The notes under the pieces are model-generated. The model saw nothing but the letters and a program-made list of their open reading frames with translations. It searched no databases and was not told the DNA's origin. From NCBI GenBank assembly GCA_003342815.1, contig PTEX01000012.1:6271825-6335824 (forward strand): 64,000 bases of DNA, read 5' to 3'. This DNA is from Eudromia elegans (taxonomy: Eukaryota; Chordata; Aves; Tinamiformes; Tinamidae). The position numbers and the translations under genes are program-made. Within the stretch, counting starts at the first letter, position 1, and the number at the start of each line of letters is the position of its first letter. Positions 36,613 through 47,110 of the stretch are shown here, piece after piece.

Positions 36613-36753
36613 GGCCATGTTCCTCTTGTCCCAGGTCGTGATCTTGACTGGGAGGAAGAGCTTGCAAAAGCACAACACTATGAATGTGTCTCAGTTCCTT
36701 CAGACCATCCACTTTATATTCTGTATACATCCGGAACAACAGGTTTGCCCAAG
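36613..36753 (+). CDS. ACSS3: ACSS3 exon 5 (ATP-binding A3 motif)
   Basis: This exon is 141 nt, 47 codons, phase 0 to 0, reading GHVPLVPGRDLDWEEELAKA, QHYECVSVPSDHPLYILYTS, GTTGLPK. The 'PLYILYTSGTTGLPK' end is the A3 (P-loop-like) motif of the ANL superfamily, which positions the beta/gamma phosphates of ATP. The intron falls between the invariant Lys and the following Gly, so the catalytic motif is completed only after splicing to exon 6. 'PGRDLDW' preceding it is typical of ACSS enzymes. The donor is AAG|GTAAAG. Confidence 0.97.
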
Positions 36754-38859
36754 GTAAAGAACTATCTGTAGTTTAAGTGTTTGTGAACAACCCATTTGCA
36801 ATACTGCTTGAGAAAATACTTAATTTAAAAGGTTGAAAATGTTTGCCAGAGGTCAAGTCACTGCTGATAATGAGAGTCAGAAATGCTGTAATCTCATATG
36901 CTCACATTTCACTGCTTACCTCATTGTCTGTGAGTAAATGATACTTGTCTGTTTAGAGTGCAGGGACATAAAAATAAACTCCATATACTTTGAAATGCTT
37001 TTACAATATACACGTTGAAGGTCAGTGGAGCATCTTTTATCCGTGAATAACTATCTCTCCTTGTATTTTCACCACTTGAGATGGGCACAATACAGTCGTT
37101 CAGTGGCAAGATTGGTCAGTGTATAACTGGTATGGTAGCTTTTATTGCTAAGCAATCTTTCCTTATTACTTACCTATTAGCTAATCTTTCCCTAGATGAG
37201 ATGCTGTGATTGAAATTACAGATTAAGTGAAATTAGGTATGTTTTAAAGTCTTGTGTTATTGAACGGTTTTGACAGTATAATTCAAGTGAAAATGAAAGT
37301 TCAGACTGAGTAAGGCTAGAATACTAACACAGGGCATGCTTTGAAGATGAGTGCTTTCAAATGCCAATTAGTCTTCATAATCTCATTTTCAAATAAACTC
37401 AGTGTGCCGAGTTCTCGTCCCTCAAGCTCCTTGTGTTGCTGGTGCTGATGTTGTACATTTTTCTGGTGTTCATTGGTCTCTGCTTTGCTTTTTACGTCAG
37501 GAAATTTATCCAGGAAGAAAAGAAAGATGTTAAACTATGTAAGAAAGTGATGAAAAGTTAATGTCTTATCTAGTCTCCTTGATTCTTCAGGAGTGAAAAT
37601 GTCAAATGTCTTTCTCCTTTACTCTATGACTCTCTCAGGCCTAGATTCTGAATGAGTTAAAGAATAAAACATTTTCTTTTAAAAAAAACTTGCTTTTAAT
37701 GGTCATACAAATAAAATTTCTCAATTATGATACCTTCATAGCAAAATTGTTTATTAGTCTCACAGCAGAGCTAGGTTTGTTTAGAAACTGAGACTAAAAA
37801 AGGCAGTCTGCATTCTGAAATATATGGAGTGCTAGTTAACAATTCTCTGTTGTGGTCAACTCTGTTTAATGACGTAAAGAGAGGGGAGCCTGGCTAGCTC
37901 AGACTCAGATGTCTGTTTTATGTATGTCTTCATAGTAGACAAGAGTTTGGTCTGATGAATGTCATTTGACTTTCAGTTCAGGACATGACTTACTGTGTTT
38001 CTTCTTTGGGAAACAGAGTTCTAGAAGGTGATGAAATATAAGCAGCATACGGATACTACAAAATAATATTTTTCACATTTCTAACAAAGTGCAAATTTAC
38101 AAATTACATTTTTTTTTCTGCAAAATTTTCACATCAGGTATGTTCTAGAACCAGTTTGGGCTTGCCAGGCTACAAGATGCTGTTGATGAAAATGTATTGA
38201 TTAATATGATCCTCTCTTGTTTGAGTTTTCAATTTTCCCTCTTTCAGAGTGAGACTTTGATGTGCCTCAGTTTGCTTTCAGATGTATATTTCAGACTAGG
38301 TATTAAACTTCTCAAATAGAGATGTCTGGTCTAAGCTAGTGGTCTGACGTTTTAGAGTAACTGCTGAAAAAGGGAGGTACTTCCAGGGAGTAGTTTGTCC
38401 TGCTCATTTAAGGCATTGGCAACTTCCACAGGTGATTCTCTTTCTCTGGTGATAATACATTGAGAGAAGAGAGTGAGTTTAAAACAGATGCCTAGCATTT
38501 AGATGGATGAAGTTTTAGTAAGATAATTTTTTTTTTTTTTTTTTTTTTTTTTGGTCAGCATTTGTTGGATTTAATATTTGTATATTCAGTTTCAATGAGA
38601 GAATTCTAGTGCTTGTGCTTGGTGGCTATCTTCAGAAAACTATTGTCATTTAGGTTTTTTTTTTTTCTCCTTTTTTGGCAATTTCTTCAGTGGAAATATT
38701 ATCACAGACATGTACCTACCAGAATGAATCCTTATCTTAAATGAGAAGCATTGGAATTGCACAGTTTTAAGTCTATTACTGCTAAAAGTCCAAAACTTCC
38801 TTGAAGGAGTATTGTTGCCTCCTTTAAAAGATCTTAAGTATTCAAATATTCTCTTTTAG
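36754..38859 (+). other. ACSS3: ACSS3 intron 5 (2.1 kb)
   Basis: This non-coding sequence has a 26-T tract at 38527-38552 and a shorter T-rich run at about 38655-38675. No transposable element is recognised. The acceptor is TATTCTCTTTTAG. Confidence 0.85.
38527..38552. repeat. Poly(T) tract, 26 bp
   Basis: An uninterrupted run of 26 T residues in intron 5, about 310 bp upstream of the exon 6 acceptor. It is likely length-polymorphic. Confidence 0.9.
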
Positions 38860-38940
38860 GGTGTTGTCAGACCAACAGGTGGCTATGCAGTTATGCTGAA
38901 CTGGACAATGTCAGCTGTATATGGACTCAAACCTGGTGAG
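38860..38940 (+). CDS. ACSS3: ACSS3 exon 6 (end of A3 motif, substrate pocket)
   Basis: This exon is 81 nt, 27 codons, phase 0 to 0, reading GVVRPTGGYAVMLNWTMSAV and YGLKPGE. Its first Gly completes the A3 motif begun in exon 5, and 'GGYAV' with the following helix belongs to the pocket region shared by acetyl/propionyl-CoA synthetases. The donor is GAG|GTAATC. A second GT (CTG|GTGAGG) lies 5 nt upstream, but using it would shift the frame against exon 7, so the downstream donor is chosen because it joins PGE to VWWAASD as in the family. Confidence 0.95.
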
Positions 38941-39022
38941 GTAATCTCATTTAAATATCGTTAAACTTTTTGGATTTTCTTAAACAAACAAACACTGTTC
39001 CCATTTTCTTCTTTGGTTTTAG
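38941..39022 (+). other. ACSS3: ACSS3 intron 6 (82 bp)
   Basis: This very short intron is close to the practical minimum for vertebrate splicing. It has GT-AG ends and a T-rich tract before TTTTAG. Exons 6 and 7 are likely recognised by intron definition. Confidence 0.93.
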
Positions 39023-39118
39023 GTGTGGTGGGCAGCATCTGATTTAGGCTGGGTTGTTGGTCATTCCTACATTTGCTATGGGCCTCTTCTTCATGGGAAC
39101 ACTACTGTTTTGTATGAG
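39023..39118 (+). CDS. ACSS3: ACSS3 exon 7 ([15 protein letters not shown] signature)
   Basis: This exon is 96 nt, 32 codons, phase 0 to 0, reading [20 protein letters not shown] and [12 protein letters not shown]. '[24 protein letters not shown]' is the strongest signature block of acetyl/propionyl-CoA synthetases (around the A4 core). Aromatic residues here shape the acyl pocket in this family. The donor is GAG|GTAAAT. The following intron is the longest in the window. Confidence 0.97.
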
Positions 39119-42100
39119 GTAAATATTTCCTATCAACTTTGATGCTTTTGCACTAAATATGATGTGGAATTAGGGCACTGCTGTTTTTCTCTCCATGTTT
39201 TGTTTTCTGATTATTTCAGGTTATTTCAAAATAGAGATATTTTAACCTAGGATTATACAATACACGGACCTCTTCTATTATTTACTTTTGGTCCAAATCT
39301 ATCTTGTAAGCTGCTGCTAATGGCTCCATGAGCAACCAAGCTCTCATGTGGAGGAGTTGCTGAGTGCAGCTAGGCCGGTCTGTAGCTGCCCTTGTGTCTG
39401 AGGACTGCAAAGGGGAGCAAAAAAATACACTGGGTGGTAAAACTTGCTTTTTGGTCTGTGTTAAGGCAAGTGATTCCTTAGCTGTAGCTGTGGCAGGATG
39501 CTTGGGGTGTAACTCTCCAGGACTAGTGGTCTGTATCACCATTGGTCTTTGGGGAGAAGGGACTGTAGCCCTAAGCCTGCGTGAAGGGAAGATGTTGTTA
39601 GACTGCACATCCTAAATGGGTCTGGCTTGGTGGTCCGTGTCACAGGACTCGAGGTGACCCGTACTTACTGGATATGTGCTGGAGGTAGTCAGGACAATAT
39701 GGTTGGAGGCAGAACTCTGGGGATCTCTTCTTCTCTCAACCTACACGGAGTACCTGAAGCCAGGACTCAGAGGACAGGCAGGGCTTAGCTCTTTCAGAGG
39801 GGATGGGGAGGAGATTAGTCCAGCCAGAGTGGCCTGCTGCATCCTTACTTTAGGGTTCAAAAAAGCAGTCATGCTGTCTTGCATGGTTATTCATTCAGAA
39901 GTTATTGTTTATTTTCTTACCGCTTGGACAGTGTTGCCTGAGCAATCTTTATTTTTCAAGGAGTGAATCCAATATCCATCATGACAGTGAAAGATAAATT
40001 TTATCTGAAAGCACCCACATCGTTAGCTCTTACACATGCTGAGACTTGGTTGCTTGCATTCATCCTGGCATTAGGAATTCTGCGTGTGTTCCGGATTCTT
40101 AAACCCAGTGCAAAGTGAAGCCCACATAGCAATTGTTATGACTTTGTTAATGTTCCTAAACGTGGCGGTTGTTCCTGCTCTGCCCTCGCTGTGTGCGCAT
40201 CATGTCTGTCAATCCATAGCAGTGATTAGAAACATGGCCCATTAAGGGAAATCCCACAGTGACTCATAGGAGAATATACAAAAACTCCACATGTATAGTG
40301 AGTATCTTGGATACTGGGAGCATAGAAGAGCCTATAAAGCAGGCTTTGATAGCATTTTGAGTACAGCAATTGTTAAAGCACCATCTGTGCTTCTGAGCAG
40401 GAGAGTCGGCATGGCGTAGTGGAAACATACTGATTTACAGAAGATCATAGGTGCAGAAAATAGTTATTTTGGTTGAAATTGCTCCGTCTTCCTGCTGTCA
40501 CAGCATATGAGCAAAAGTGACCACGCTGGAACAGAAATGAATTGTTCATGTTTTCAGGAATAAATGTCAGAAAAATCCTTTGGTGTTGAGTTAGGATGGT
40601 GTTGCTTGAGACATGCCCCACTGGTGTGAACTCATGCACTGCTTGCTGTGCAGAAGTAGCTGGCTAGAATTGTGCCAGAATTTTGAGAAAATGTATTTCT
40701 GAATCCTGGAAATGCTAGAGAAGCACAGGTTAAATTACCTCCACAATTATTTGGATGCCATTGCATTAAATATCTGCCTGGCTTGCTGCATCCTCTTTTA
40801 GATGTTAATGGATGTCCTTTAACTGTGTGAGTAGCAAACTACTTAGGGAGATTTTTGCTAGCAGAGGTGCTTTTTGAAGCAGGTCAAGAGTCTGCAAGTT
40901 CAGAAAAGCAGCAGTAATTAAAGGCACATATATGTGATACTTTGAATCAAAACAGTTGTGCGGTTTTGAATTAAGGCCTTTGGTTGTCCCTACTTCTTGT
41001 TCTTGGACGTGTAATTGAGATCCTTGCAGAGGAACCTGAGAAAGAACCTTTGCCCATTAGGACAAGAGGGCTGGATACCATGAGGGAGGCTGCACTGCTC
41101 TGAGTTCGTTCAACACGTCAGACATGCATTTGCCAACGGAAGACTCTAAAACTGCCAAGAGCTCCCACAGTACTGTGCAATATTTCTCATGCTATATAGA
41201 AAGGGCTCAATGCCATGTATACTGTAATTTTGCTAGTGGCTGCTATGTGTCTTATACTTCTTCAGGCTTTCTGCTGCTCCTTTATTTCTGCCAAGACTTT
41301 TGCTTCTACTTTCCTCACCTGTCTTGTTTCTGCTTCTTTCTTACAACATTTTAGAAAATATTCCTCCTTTCCTGCTAGTGTGTTTGACAATGGTGGTAAC
41401 TGTCACTTTAGACTCCAAAAATATTGAGCAAGGGGCAGCTTGGAACTTGACAGAGTGTGCCCTGGGCAGGCCAGAAGTTCCCCAGCAAATGCAGGGGCCT
41501 GTTGCTGACATTGTGCCTCCTGACAAGTGGAGGAGGATGGACAAGCAGTACTGCACTCATTTTAGGCAGATGAGGAGTATCTACTTGAAAAATGTGGTTC
41601 ATTCATGCATTGGAGGTGGCATGGTGGACATGAGCCTGCCACAGAGATTGTGGGCAGATCCCCAGGGAGAAGCTCTCAAAGACATCCGTGCCCAGGGGGC
41701 CCAGGATTAACAGGGCTGTGAGAGAGCTGGGGGAAGCATTCCTGCCATGTCGCACACATCTGCATCTCTGTGACTCCCCAAGGAGCCCTGTGAGGTGACA
41801 TCTGTAAACATCCTATTGGCCTACTTGGCATGCAAAGAGACTGACTGACACTTGGGAGAGTGTTCCTGCTGCTTTTCCATATGTGAGTGCAGTGTGGGAT
41901 GTGGTTAGGAGGCTTCTGGTGGGACTGGGCTAAGCGTGTTGTAGCTGTGGAATGGCAACATGAGTCAGAGAGAGACCTTGCAACTTGAGAAGGCCTCTGC
42001 ACCAGGATCCATCCTGGCAACCCCACAAGCCGTGCCTATGGCACACGCTGAGAATACGGCTTCTGCACAGGTTCTTGCACAAAGACCTTGCCACGCTGTC

Positions 42101-43114
42101 TCTCCTCCCTCAAAGGCAGTGTGTGAAGGCGCTGCCTGCTGGTGATAAGGCAGATACTGCTAGCTGTGCTTCAAATCCTGTGTGAAACACACGCATTATT
42201 AGCCCTCGTCGGGGAAGCAGAGGAGTAGAGTCCTGTGCTGAGCTCCTGCTGGATGTGCCAACTGTGACAACGGAGAGCAGGGGGCTGAACTTAGCTGCCT
42301 GTAGTGAAGGGCCCAGCCAAGTCCTCATACTTCTAAAAAAACTGATTCCTATAGTATGGGAGATATTTGAAACATTGGCACAGAGTCTTGTCCTACACGG
42401 CCCAGAGCCTTTGGGCCACATGGAGGTTCCAGTTCCAGTTATGCATCCAGTAAAGGCACAATTACATTGAGCCTGTGCTCCATCACTGTCAATGTATGCA
42501 GCATCTCTCATAGTGCTTATTGAGGCAGGAAAGATCCTGACTCTTCTTGTCAAGAGGATCCTGACATGCTTTTGAAACCAGAGAATACTGAAACACTATG
42601 GAGGAACCTACTGGTGGTACATGTGGTGATGGGCTGCTGTCACCTGCCTGGAATAGATAAAAGGGACAGCATGGATTTACCAGAGACCTTCAGTCCATGG
42701 AGGGATCTGTTAGCTTTCCATCAGGCAGCCTGTGGTATAACACCGCTTGTATCCAGTGCACGATGGTTTTGGTTTGGTGAGCACAGCTAAGTGTAGTCTA
42801 AATCAAAGCCCCAATCACTTCTAATGGAGATATAAAGAGTGTCAGCATTGAGTCGTTTCATTTACTGCTCTGCTCTAATTCACCTCACTACTTGCTATGT
42901 AAACAAAGTCTGGGACGCCATATGTGTTCATTCATGGTGCTGTTTAACTTGGTACTAAGTTTGTTTTTACCAGAACGTGTATTAAGAAGAAATCTGGTGG
43001 TGTCTAATAGAGCAGCAGATAATCCCTATCTGGATCCTGTGTAGATGCTTTATGCACAATTGTGTTTATCACTTTTATAATGTGTTTAAGGCAAATTTTA
43101 AATAAAAACATCGA

Positions 43115-43640
43115 TATAGAATCATAGAATCTCACCGAATGGTTGAGGTTAGAGGGGACCTCTAGAGATCATCCAACCTCCCTGCTCCAGCAGGGACACC
43201 CAGAACATGGGGCACAGGGTGGCATCTAGGCGGGTTTAGAAGATCTCCAGAGAAGGAGACTCCACAGCCTCTCTGGGCAGCCTGTGCCAGGGCTCTTTCA
43301 CCCCCACAGGAAAGAACAGGAAAGAATTTCTTCCTCACATGGAGATGGAGCTGCCTGTTTTTCAGTTTGTAACCATTACCCCTTGTCCTATCACTGGCCA
43401 CCACCGAGAAGACTTTGGCACTCTCCTCTCTACATTCATTCCTCAGTTGCTTATACATATTAATCAGATCTCTGAGTCTTCTATTTTCCTGGCTGAACAC
43501 GCCCAGCTCACTTAGTCTTTTTTCATACAATAGGTGCTTCAGTCCCTTAATCATCTTCATAGCTCTATGCTGGACTCTCTCCAGAAACTCCACATCTCTT
43601 GGATTCCCAGGACTGCACACAATACTCTTGGTATATTCAA
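43115..43640 (-). mobile_element. CR1 LINE, 3' end (antisense to ACSS3)
   Basis: This is a 5'-truncated CR1 element inserted on the minus strand. Its 3' tail (ATAGAATCATAGAAT on the + strand, i.e. ATTCTATG octamers) lies at the left edge. Read on the minus strand it encodes a continuous stretch with the CR1 ORF2 C-terminal pattern, including VEFLERVQHRAMKMIKGLKH, LLYEKRLSELGVFSQENRRL and SDRTRGNGYKLKNRQLHLHV. These resemble the tail downstream of the reverse transcriptase domain. The frame stays open for much of the element, which points to a moderately young copy. It cannot retrotranspose, because the endonuclease and RT core are missing. Confidence 0.93.
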
Positions 43641-44462
43641 AAGCAAATTTAGAAGTTTTAAAAATGTGCTTTGAATTTAGTCTTTGTGGTTTTAATATTT
43701 TTCTTCTGTTCATTGAGGTGCTGTGGTTAGTGTATCAAGCAGTTCCATGAAACAGAGTGGGATTTGACCGGGATTTTTCTCCTTCAAATCACTTTGTGAT
43801 AAGGTTGGAGTCAAACAACTTTGTATTTGAGTTACTAGATATTGATTTTCTTTTCAGTAATCTCTCAAAGAAGCAGATTTTCAAAGCAAGTTTTTGTTAG
43901 GTATTGAAGTACACAAAATGCTAACAATAATATAAATATATATTTTAAGAATCTAAGAGCTAGGGATGCTTGGATATCTTGATATTCCCTTCCCTGGGGG
44001 GAAAAAAACAAAACAAATGGTTATTCTTAATATGAAGTCTGTCTTCTGTCCTTATCAAGTTGACCTGCTTACTGTATCAGTACACAGTTTGATAGCTTGC
44101 ACTGAATGCATTATCAAGATCTCTGATTCCATGAATATCTACAGTGTAACTATGGCAATAAAAATTAGCCATTCATTTGAGAGTGTCTGAGTGTATGCTT
44201 AGCTCTTCCTTGAAGAGTCTGTGATATGTTAATCTGTTTGCTTCTGTGAATACAGCTCACCAGTGTGGAACTGAGAGCTTCCGAGTCAGTGACAAGTGTC
44301 AGCTTGCTCGTGGCAGGAGATACGCTGTATTTCAAGCGCATGACGCAACTGTGTGCTAGAGCACATGATGAAGTGCAACACGTCACTTCGGTAGGACGTT
44401 AGAAGGTAACTTTAGGACAAGGCAAATTAAAAGTAGTAAGAACTAAATAGTTTTTTTTGTTT

Positions 44463-44463
<1 letters not shown>

Positions 44464-44505
<42 letters not shown>

Positions 44506-44521
44506 NTTTTTTTTTTTTTTT
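44464..44521. repeat. Long poly(T) tract with one N
   Basis: This is a run of T broken only by an undetermined base at 44506, preceded by an 8-T run (44451-44458). On the minus strand it is a poly(A) of about 57. That is unusual here, because CR1 elements lack poly(A) tails. The run length is likely assembly-uncertain. Confidence 0.85.
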
Positions 44522-47031
44522 GATGGAGAAAGGACAGCAACAGCAGAAAGGGGGAGACAGGAAAAGACAGAATTCAGGAGGAACAGATAAGTGAATGAAC
44601 CTGTTAAATGCATGAGGTGGACTCTTTTGCAGAACATATCCCATAGTAAACATGTCTTCATATCAAAATGGGACTGCAGTAGTTTGATTCATATGTTCAT
44701 GTATGAATATGTACACATAGATTTGTATAGATAGAAAAATATCCAGAGGAGCTACCACTGTCAGACTGTGTACCTACTTGAACTCACAGGTAACATGAGA
44801 TGCAGTGACAGATTTATGATGCTTATTAGTAAATTTTGTACAATTATCTTTTTTTTTTTTCATTTTGCTCTTCTCAGACTGCATGCATGTCAGATCCTTT
44901 CTGTTTGTTGTTCATTTACACAGCACAAACATGGACCCATCTATGAGAACTCCTAAAAGTTCACTGCATAACTCTAGGATTGAATTTTAACATTTTAAGA
45001 TAGATGGTTTAGGCTCAGTTAACTGCTTATGAAAGGGAGATTACTCCAACACTCATCTGTTGCTAATAAATAATATATAAAAAAAGCTAACCTAACTGCT
45101 TTTTTCTTTATTGGGGAACATATCTTTTTAACAGCCTTGTGGTGACAGAACGCTCTGAAGAAAGCCTTGGCTCTGGAAAATTAACTGGAATATTTGTGGC
45201 TTTGGCTCTAAAGTAGAAAGACTGAGGAAGAACAGTCTGTTGAATATGGGTCCCACAAAACTCCATTTCTCCCTGTCATGTCATATTGTTAGATTATAGC
45301 ATCTAAAAATCTTGGGAAAATTTTGGACATGCAATATCCTTAAGCAAAATTAAACAGAAAACAAACAAACCAAGTTTATTTGAGCTTGTCCCACTGTCTG
45401 AAGGTAAAAGCTTAACAAGATTTATGGATCTGTATTTAAGTACTACTATACTGTCCTTCCATCTTGAATCTACCTTCCTAGCAGCCTAAAGGATCCATAT
45501 GGGTAATTGTGGTTAATGTATACACTCAGAAATGGTGAAGCAAAAGTACATTCTAGCAAATGTATTCCTTGCTGAACTTGAAATTGATGATGTTTTGAGT
45601 CTTGGAAGCTCTGGGTCAATCTGCAAAGTTAATTTTCTAGTATATGGCTCCACACAAAGCAGCGATATTTATTTTGGACTTAACTTGCATCTACTCGTAC
45701 AGGGTTGACCTTCTGGACAAAGTTTTAAGTTAGACAAGCAACACCTGTATGCTGTCTGTAATGCACTGGTGCTAGTGCTTGTTACTTGCCCCATTAAAGG
45801 CAGTCAGACTCTGTACGATATTGATTAAAATAGAATTTATTGCGACCAGCACTGGAAGGAAAAAGAGGATATGTAGTCTTAGGTGCTAGGAATCCCAATT
45901 TGTGCAGCTTTGATGCCACCAGTGAGGGCACGGCATGCTGCACGGGTTCATCTGGAGAGGTTTGCCAGCCTTATGGTCTTTATGGATCCTGGAGGATTTT
46001 ATTAGAAGTAAACAGTTCTATTTATCTTTTCTGTTGTCAAGGAAAATGATGTTCACATGAGAAAATGCAGCTTTACTTCAAGATGAAGACAAGGACAGGC
46101 AGGTGGCAAAATCTTTAGCGTCAAATGGGAGCTGCCTACAGGCTCCTTCATTATGATTAGGAAGCTAAATTTATCCAAGCTGAGGATCACAAACTCCTGG
46201 ATGTACAATAGGCTTCTGGATAGGATCTCTATGCTCTCACTTCTGTTTTTTTGCAGTAAAGTAGGTACGAAATAGTAAATTGTTGACTATTTTGACTGGG
46301 GATTTTGTAGGCTAAATTCTAATTTATCTCCTATGGTTTATATGAGTGTGAGATATGTCAGCATATGCAAGTGCACCTTCATAAATCAGTCTAAATGCTG
46401 TAGGTATGTAATAATAATAATATAGATATTAATCTTTCTCTTTTTTCCTCTCATATATATAAGGAAGTTCCTTACATTTCTAAATTTATTTATTTGTCTG
46501 CAGTTTTTGAATGATTTATTCAACACTTACATCCACTAGACAAGAAATATTGTTTTGATTTTTGTGGGAGACTTAAGAATCTTTGTAAATAATAGCATCT
46601 TCTTTAGGTGCTTTTGAATAAAGAAATGTTAGAGGCAGTGAACATATATATTTTGAGTGTATTGATAGTAAATCTGTTAGTTCAGCTGAAATTTGGAGAA
46701 GAAATAAATTAAGCTTTTTTTTTTTTAAGGTTGATTTTATAGCTTGCACAATTCAGTTAATGTTGGGTACTTTTCAAACCCCATCTTCATCTCAATTTAA
46801 TTTCCAAATGCTCATTTAATTCTGGTGTGCTATTTTTAGCGCTTCAGTGGCTTCAGCATTTCTGCAGATAATTAGAGAACTCCAGTTGCAAGTGATTTTC
46901 ATTAAAAAAATGAAAAAGAATATAGAAAAAAATACAGAAATAACTAGCTCATATTCCTTTCCAGGTTTAATTCTGTTGTAAAAGAACTCCATTTTGTGCT
47001 TTGCCTGGAATAAAGCAGTGATTTCCCACTG

Positions 47032-47110
47032 GATTCATAGAATTTTAAGGCCAGCAGGGACCATTGCGGTTGACTTCTCTGACATGCTGCATATTACAGA
47101 GCAAAACCTT
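47032..47110 (-). mobile_element. Old CR1-family 3' fragment
   Basis: The + strand begins ATTCATAGAATTTTAAGGCC and continues AGCAGGGACCATT. Its reverse complement (AATGGTCCCTGCTGGCCTTAAAATTCTATGAAT) follows the 3' terminus of the CR1 lineage shared by turtles, crocodilians and birds (AATGGTCCCTTCTGGCCTTA...TCTATGAATC). It is diverged and only about 80 bp long. Confidence 0.7.

Noticed and set aside
40390..40445. tRNA-derived SINE head (GGCATGGCGTAGTGGA resembling a Pol III A box / MIR 5' end)
   Set aside because: Only about 20 bases fit and no SINE body follows, so the match could be chance.
44165..44386. 73-codon minus-strand frame overlapping the candidate cassette exon
   Set aside because: Antisense to the host gene and without supporting features; the + strand reading with splice-like edges is the more economical explanation.
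44399..44661. Minus-strand lysine-rich open frames
   Set aside because: The poly-lysine comes from translating the poly(A) complement of the 44464-44521 T tract and is not a protein signal.
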